A DNA stretch of 10,241 nt, taken from positions 1-10,241 of the forward strand of contig JASHTZ010000372.1 of the NCBI GenBank assembly GCA_030040295.1, read 5' to 3'. Positions within the stretch are counted from its first letter, which is position 1. Every line of letters starts with the position of its first letter. This DNA is from Terriglobia bacterium. GTDB taxonomy: Bacteria; Acidobacteriota; Terriglobia; UBA7540. The translations under genes and the position numbers were made by a program. The notes under the pieces were generated by a model. It was not told the origin of the DNA, did no database searches, and saw nothing but the letters and a program-made list of their open reading frames with translations. Shown here in pieces: positions 7,415 to 10,241 of the stretch.

Positions 7415-8665
7415 CTACGCCCGCTTCAGCTCATAAATCGTAATTTCCGGGGGGCAATCAATGCGGACGGGGGAAAAGATGGTTCCAATGCCGCGATTGA
7501 CGTAGAGTTGCGAATCGCCCTTCCGGAACCAGCCGCGCACATAAGCAGTAATCAGGCGGGCGGGAGAAAGATTCGGGGATATATATTCCATGGTCACCTG
7601 GCCGCCATGCGTGTGCCCGGCGAGGCTCAAGTCGATGCCCAACTCGGCAGCGCGGTCAAAGGTGTTGGGGTTGTGGCTCATCAGGATGTTTACGGTATCC
7701 GGCAGTACAAGTTTCTCCACGCCCTCCAGATATTCGGAGACGAATCCGTCACCGTGACGTCCGAAGTGCGATAAGGATTGGTAATCGACGCCAATCAGGT
7801 TCAATCGCTCGCCCGCGGAAGCGAGGGTGACATTCTCCTGGCGAAGGACCTTGGTTCCCTGGGCTGCGAAGAGGCGGGTAATGGAGTCCTCAACGCCGGC
7901 CCAGATTTCGTGATTGCCGATAGAGCCGAAGATGCCGAAGGGAGCCTTAAGTCCTGACAGGGCTTCGACCACCTCACGCTCCGGCGAGGCTTGCCAGGTG
8001 ACAAAGTCGCCGGTGAGGGCCACCAAGTCCGGCTTCAACTGGTTCACTTGGGCGGCGTATTTGCGGACGGACCGGGCAGTCATGAACGGCCCAATATGAA
8101 TGTCGGAAAGCTGCGCGATCCGAAAGCCGTCAAAAGCCTTGGGAAGCCGCTTGAGCATGATGCGCCGGTGAGTGGTCTGGACGTCGGTGCGTTCAACCAG
8201 CAGCCCGTACGCGCATGCTGCGAAGGGCGTTGCGCAGACTGCGACGGCCGTTTGGACGATAAATTGCCGGCGGGCGGGCAAGGGCACTCGTGCCACTTCA
8301 ACTTTAGCGGGAGGAAGCAGCTTGCGGTAGAGCCAGACACACCACCGCCCCAATAGGTCGATCAGGTACAAAGGCACAAACAGAGTGAAACCCAGCAGGG
8401 AGGAAAGCATCCACCAGCGGAAGGGGGCTTCAATCAGCGCCGCTCGGAGTGTCAAATATGCGGCTTCATGGGCGGGCCTCGGCCAAAGCAGGTTCAACGC
8501 CGCCCAGCAAAGGTAGGCGGCAAGCCCCCAGCGGTTCCACCGCTGCCGCGCCGTCGGGCTTGCAAAGAGTTTCCTCCCCAGCTTGCGCAATTGCCAGAGC
8601 CAGAAAATCTGGCTGGGAACGAATAGAAGTATCGCAATGAATTGAAGCAGGTGGCGAATCAGCAT
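7415..8665 (-). CDS. Membrane-anchored calcineurin-like metallophosphoesterase (YkuE/YaeI-like)
   Basis: This two-metal phosphoesterase should act on the outer face of the membrane. The catalytic domain, residues about 180-410, carries the full motif set: LSDIH (Asp188, His190), TGDF (Asp220), GNHE (Asn251, His252), MSHNP (His331) and GHTHGG (His351, His353). This is the YkuE/YaeI branch, which includes the lipid A pathway enzyme LpxG as well as many members of unknown substrate. The first 130 residues are hydrophobic, with likely membrane spans near 4-24, 47-61 and 88-114. A second feature at 131-152, ARRQFIVQTAVAV, resembles a twin-arginine signal although it lies inside the protein; B. subtilis YkuE itself is a Tat substrate with the motif at its N-terminus. 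The ATG at 8665 has GGGGAG only one base away, so the exact start is less certain. A TATAAT promoter lies upstream. The substrate is unknown. Confidence 0.9.
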   Translation of the reverse strand: MLIRHLLQFIAILLFVPSQIFWLWQLRKLGRKLFASPTARQRWNRWGLAAYLCWAALNLLWPRPAHEAAYLTLRAALIEAPFRWWMLSSLLGFTLFVPLYLIDLLGRWCVWLYRKLLPPAKVEVARVPLPARRQFIVQTAVAVCATPFAACAYGLLVERTDVQTTHRRIMLKRLPKAFDGFRIAQLSDIHIGPFMTARSVRKYAAQVNQLKPDLVALTGDFVTWQASPEREVVEALSGLKAPFGIFGSIGNHEIWAGVEDSITRLFAAQGTKVLRQENVTLASAGERLNLIGVDYQSLSHFGRHGDGFVSEYLEGVEKLVLPDTVNILMSHNPNTFDRAAELGIDLSLAGHTHGGQVTMEYISPNLSPARLITAYVRGWFRKGDSQLYVNRGIGTIFSPVRIDCPPEITIYELKRA

Positions 8666-8698
8666 TCTCCCCGGACTTTATAAGACCAAGCCCACACT

Positions 8699-8727
8699 AT
8701 TATATGATGTCAGCCCGACTTTGTCCG
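8699..8727 (-). promoter_or_regulatory. Sigma70-type promoter for the metallophosphoesterase
   Basis: Read on the minus strand, a consensus TATAAT (8704-8699) lies 17 bases downstream of CGGACA (8727-8722), which matches four of six bases of TTGACA. Transcription would begin near 8692, giving a leader of about 27 bases before the ATG at 8665. The -35 element overlaps the first hairpin of the double-hairpin element, so binding or folding there could interfere with it. Confidence 0.55.
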
Positions 8728-8770
8728 CTGCCTACGCGGACCTTCAGATCGGCAAGGTGACGACCTGAAG
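8723..8770. repeat. Double-hairpin element, possible REP-like interspersed repeat
   Basis: Two inverted repeats stand back to back. The first has arms GTCCGC (8723-8728) and GCGGAC (8736-8741) around seven bases. The second has arms CTTCAGATC (8742-8750) and GACCTGAAG (8762-8770) around 11 bases, with one mismatch. The flanks resemble each other too, AGCCCGAC on the left and GCCCGGCG on the right. It lies between the divergent promoters of the phosphoesterase and carD. It could be an operator pair, but this layout is also that of repetitive extragenic palindromes. Confidence 0.45.
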
Positions 8771-8791
8771 CCCGGCGCTGCGTGCTTTTGA

Positions 8792-8820
8792 TTGACTTCT
8801 TCTCCGATTGGAGCTAATAT
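8792..8820 (+). promoter_or_regulatory. Sigma70-type promoter of carD
   Basis: TTGACT (8792-8797) and TAATAT (8815-8820) are separated by the ideal 17 bases, each matching five or four of six consensus positions. Transcription would start near 8827, about 35 bases before the carD ATG. A possible upstream ATG at 8808 falls inside this promoter, which is an argument against the longer reading of carD. Confidence 0.7.
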
Positions 8821-8861
8821 TTTTGCTTTGCATCTGCCATTCACAACCTTCGAGGAGTCCC

Positions 8862-9380
8862 ATGCAACTTGCCCAATTTCAGATAGGCGATAAAGTTGTC
8901 TATCCCAACCAGGGTGTCGGTATCGTGGAGCAGATTTCCACGCGTAACCTTACCGGCCAGCCCGAAATGTTTTATTTGCTGAAGCTTGGCTCCACGGGGA
9001 TGCGCGTGATGGTGCCGCTGAACAGCGTGGCCAACGTGGGTTTGCGCAGGGTCACAAAAAACAGTGAAATCGGCAATATCCTCGATTATTTGCAGAAGGG
9101 CCGGTGTAAATCGGCGGGCGACTGGAAGGGAAGATTCAAGGAAAACTCCGAAAAAATGCGGAGCGGATCGCTGATGCAGGTTGCCGAGGTTCTGAAAACG
9201 CTGATGATCCTGAATCAAGCCAAGCCCCTTTCCTTCCGTGAAAAGAAAATGCTGGACCGCTCCTGGCTGCTCCTGGTGGACGAGATTGCCGTGGCCCGCG
9301 GACAGGCCAAGGAAGCCGTGGAAGCGGGGCTGGTCAAATCGCTCTCCAAAGTGAATCTGAAGGCGCCCCTGCCAAGTTAA
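8862..9380 (+). CDS. carD: CarD family transcriptional regulator
   Basis: CarD/CdnL proteins bind the RNA polymerase beta subunit and stabilise the open complex at promoters, including rRNA promoters. They act on the polymerase in the cytoplasm. The start is the ATG at 8862, with GAGGAG five bases upstream and a promoter at 8792-8820; the frame opens earlier at 8808 but that lies within the -10 region. The product is 172 aa, normal for the family. Residues 1-65 form the Tudor-like polymerase-interacting domain (FQIGDKVVYPNQGVGIVEQI, residues 6-25). The rest is the helical DNA-contacting domain. Trp88, in GDWKGRF, is placed like the Trp that wedges into the minor groove at the upstream edge of the -10 element in mycobacterial CarD. 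The style of the protein fits Acidobacteriota. It is transcribed on its own; the next gene is 449 bases away. Confidence 0.94.
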   Translation: MQLAQFQIGDKVVYPNQGVGIVEQISTRNLTGQPEMFYLLKLGSTGMRVMVPLNSVANVGLRRVTKNSEIGNILDYLQKGRCKSAGDWKGRFKENSEKMRSGSLMQVAEVLKTLMILNQAKPLSFREKKMLDRSWLLLVDEIAVARGQAKEAVEAGLVKSLSKVNLKAPLPS

Positions 9381-9409
9381 AAGCGCGACACGGGAATTGC
9401 GGGACGCGG

Positions 9410-9429
9410 TTAAGTGTTCTCTAACTTAA
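9410..9429 (+). terminator. Weak hairpin downstream of carD
   Basis: TTAAGT and ACTTAA pair perfectly around eight bases, 30 bases after the carD stop. The stem is AT-rich and no T-run follows, so it would be a poor intrinsic terminator; it may only be a 3'-end stabilising structure or chance. Confidence 0.2.
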
Positions 9430-9589
9430 GCGTGCCACCTCGTTGCTGAGCCGTTTTTGCATTGTGCTGCGGGCTTTCACGAAGTTGTAAGCGCCGAATT
9501 CTGAGCTCTCTTTTCCTTCCCCAGATCTCTCGTAAATTTCCCAGCGCAGAGCCAAAAGACCCCTAGTAAAACCTTATAAACGGCAGAAG

Positions 9590-9613
9590 TTTTCCACAAG
9601 TTTTTGTGGATAT
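9590..9613. promoter_or_regulatory. Pair of inverted DnaA-box-like sites
   Basis: TTTTCCACA (9590-9598, plus strand) fits the relaxed DnaA consensus TTWTNCACA at every position. Facing it on the minus strand, 9613-9605 reads ATATCCACA, one base off. DnaA links ribonucleotide reductase expression to replication in E. coli at nrdAB. The same bases contain the candidate left NrdR box, so either reading, or both, may be right. Confidence 0.4.
9594..9609. promoter_or_regulatory. Candidate left NrdR box
   Basis: CCACAAGTTTTTGTGG matches the NrdR consensus (ACACWATATATWGTGT) at about 11 of 16 positions and is palindromic. Alone it would be weak. Its centre lies 31 bases from the centre of the stronger box at 9625-9640, three helical turns, which is the arrangement expected for paired NrdR boxes. 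Confidence 0.5.
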
Positions 9614-9624
9614 CCACCAACAAA

Positions 9625-9640
9625 CCACTATATGTAGTGT
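9625..9640. promoter_or_regulatory. NrdR box upstream of nrdJ
   Basis: CCACTATATGTAGTGT matches the NrdR consensus at 14 of 16 positions. NrdR is the zinc-finger/ATP-cone repressor of ribonucleotide reductase genes, which senses dATP versus ATP. The site ends seven bases before the -35 element of the promoter and about 190 bases before the nrdJ start. Being next to an RNR gene makes a chance match unlikely. Confidence 0.8.
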
Positions 9641-9647
9641 TTTTCTC

Positions 9648-9677
9648 TTGACAAGGCCCTAACGGGGACGTTATATT
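9648..9677 (+). promoter_or_regulatory. Probable nrdJ promoter
   Basis: A perfect TTGACA (9648-9653) is followed after 18 bases by TATATT (9672-9677), five of six to consensus. Transcription would start near 9684, giving a leader of about 145 bases. The operator sites lie just upstream of the -35 element, so a repressor would act by looping or by blocking polymerase upstream contacts; a second promoter within the boxes is possible. Confidence 0.6.
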
Positions 9678-9684
9678 CGGCCCC

Positions 9685-9754
9685 GGCAGTTGCGGAACCG
9701 GATTCCGCCCGGAGGGGGGCAGTCCGGCAGTGGGGCGTGCGAAACCAAGAGCAC
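9685..9754 (+). other. GC-rich structured leader of nrdJ
   Basis: The leader has a perfect hairpin GCGGAA/TTCCGC (9692-9697 with 9703-9708, 5-base loop) and a smaller one, GTGC/GCAC (9737-9740 with 9751-9754). The hexamer GGCAGT occurs three times (9685, 9718, 9726). I looked for the conserved boxes of the cobalamin riboswitch, which would suit a B12-dependent enzyme, and did not find them. No other riboswitch class is recognisable. Confidence 0.35.
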
Positions 9755-9829
9755 CTTTGCTGTGACCAGGCCGCATCAGCGACAATCTAATCAAAAAGAG
9801 GGCGTGAAGCGCGTCTCTGGAGGTTTTCT

Positions 9830-10241
9830 ATGGCTGAGAGGGAAGTTGTGTCGACTGAAATGCAGGCCTGGACCCCTGATGCGGAAACCACCGTTAAGCG
9901 CGGCATCAATGTGAAGCGGGTCTTCACTAAGCCCGGGGTGCATCCCCTAGAAGATCTCGAGTGGGAATTGCGCACTGCCTCCATCCAGAATGAAAAGGGC
10001 AAGGTAATTTTCGAGCAGCGCAATGTGGAAGTGCCCAAGGATTGGACGCAAACGGCCACCAACATTGTGGCGTCGAAATACTTCCACGGGAAGCTGGGGA
10101 CGCCGGAGCGCGAGACGAGCGTGCGGCAACTGATCAGCCGCGTCGCGGACACCGTCGCGCAGTGGGGTGTGGAAGGCGGATACTTCCGCAGCGAGGAAGA
10201 CGCTCAAAATTTTCACGAGGAATTGACGCATATCCTGGTCC
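9830..10241 (+). CDS. nrdJ: Vitamin B12-dependent (class II) ribonucleotide reductase, N-terminal part
   Basis: The enzyme reduces ribonucleotides to deoxyribonucleotides in the cytoplasm, using adenosylcobalamin to generate the radical, and works with or without oxygen. The first 137 residues are visible; the gene runs off the right edge. The ATG at 9830 has GGAGG six bases upstream. Recognisable N-terminal family sequence includes FTKPGVHPLEDLEWEL (32-47), EKGKVIFEQRNVEVPKDW and LGTPERETSVRQLISRV, then GGYFRSEEDAQNFHEELTH. The catalytic cysteines and cobalamin-binding region lie beyond the window, so integrity cannot be judged. Upstream NrdR-type boxes support the assignment. A class II reductase as the only RNR in sight fits a soil bacterium that meets changing oxygen levels. 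Confidence 0.92.
   Translation, partial: MAEREVVSTEMQAWTPDAETTVKRGINVKRVFTKPGVHPLEDLEWELRTASIQNEKGKVIFEQRNVEVPKDWTQTATNIVASKYFHGKLGTPERETSVRQLISRVADTVAQWGVEGGYFRSEEDAQNFHEELTHILV

Larger units (their letters stand above)
9381..9829. other. Regulatory intergenic region between carD and nrdJ
   Basis: This 449-base region has no convincing gene. From left to right it holds a weak hairpin after carD (9410-9429), about 160 bases in which I recognise nothing, paired operator-like sites (9594-9609 and 9625-9640), a promoter (9648-9677) and a GC-rich leader leading to the nrdJ ribosome binding site GGAGG at 9819-9823. A 105-codon minus-strand frame at 9477-9794 crosses all of these elements and has no recognisable content. 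Confidence 0.6.

Noticed and set aside
8808..8861. 18-residue extension of CarD from an ATG at 8808
   Set aside because: The ATG falls between the -35 and -10 elements of a good promoter, and the ATG at 8862 has a clear ribosome binding site and the normal family start.
9477..9794. 105-codon minus-strand frame in the carD-nrdJ gap
   Set aside because: It crosses the NrdR boxes, promoter and leader, shows no domain, and has low-complexity composition typical of chance frames.
9678..9829. Cobalamin riboswitch in the nrdJ leader
   Set aside because: The conserved core and B12-box sequences are absent; the resemblance is limited to GC-rich hairpins.

Overview
The window looks like a piece of an acidobacterial chromosome, or that of a close relative. 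It is GC-rich and carries a CarD-family RNA polymerase regulator and a B12-dependent (class II) ribonucleotide reductase. It also holds secreted or Tat-exported hydrolases and a soil-type GH3/GMC carbohydrate pair. The taxonomic call is inference from gene content and protein style, not from a marker gene. I see no rRNA, tRNA, CRISPR array, insertion sequence or phage gene.

Layout. (1) Positions 1-4255, minus strand: a two-gene unit. A Tat-exported GH3 glycosidase of the beta-xylosidase type is followed after 29 bases by a GMC-family flavin oxidoreductase with an Fe-S-type cysteine cluster; the GMC gene runs off the left edge about one motif short of its C-terminus. (2) Positions 4256-4549: a divergent intergenic region with a 21-bp palindrome close to the next gene. 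(3) Positions 4550-6691, plus strand: a secreted S9A prolyl oligopeptidase with a complete Ser-Asp-His triad. (4) Positions 6756-7205, minus strand: a small DoxX-like membrane protein, convergent with the peptidase. (5) Positions 7415-8665, minus strand: a membrane-anchored YkuE/YaeI-type metallophosphoesterase. The 209-bp gap between genes 4 and 5 holds a degenerate CTCTGTGG-type repeat. (6) Positions 8666-8861: a divergent promoter region with a double-hairpin element. (7) Positions 8862-9380, plus strand: carD, behind a good sigma70-type promoter. (8) Positions 9381-9829: a 449-bp regulatory region with two operator-like sites in NrdR-box arrangement, the first overlapping DnaA-box-like sequences, then a promoter and a structured leader. 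(9) Position 9830 to the right edge: the N-terminal part of nrdJ.

How the genes may work together. The GH3/GMC pair is best read as extracytoplasmic plant-polysaccharide use: one enzyme cleaves glycosides and the other oxidises a sugar or glycoside and passes electrons through an Fe-S cluster to the respiratory chain. The remaining genes are housekeeping or unlinked functions. The best regulatory signal is upstream of nrdJ, where the box pair predicts control by NrdR and possibly DnaA. I found no convincing wholly new system; the Fe-S-bearing GMC coupled to a Tat GH3 and the nrdJ control region are the parts most worth following up.
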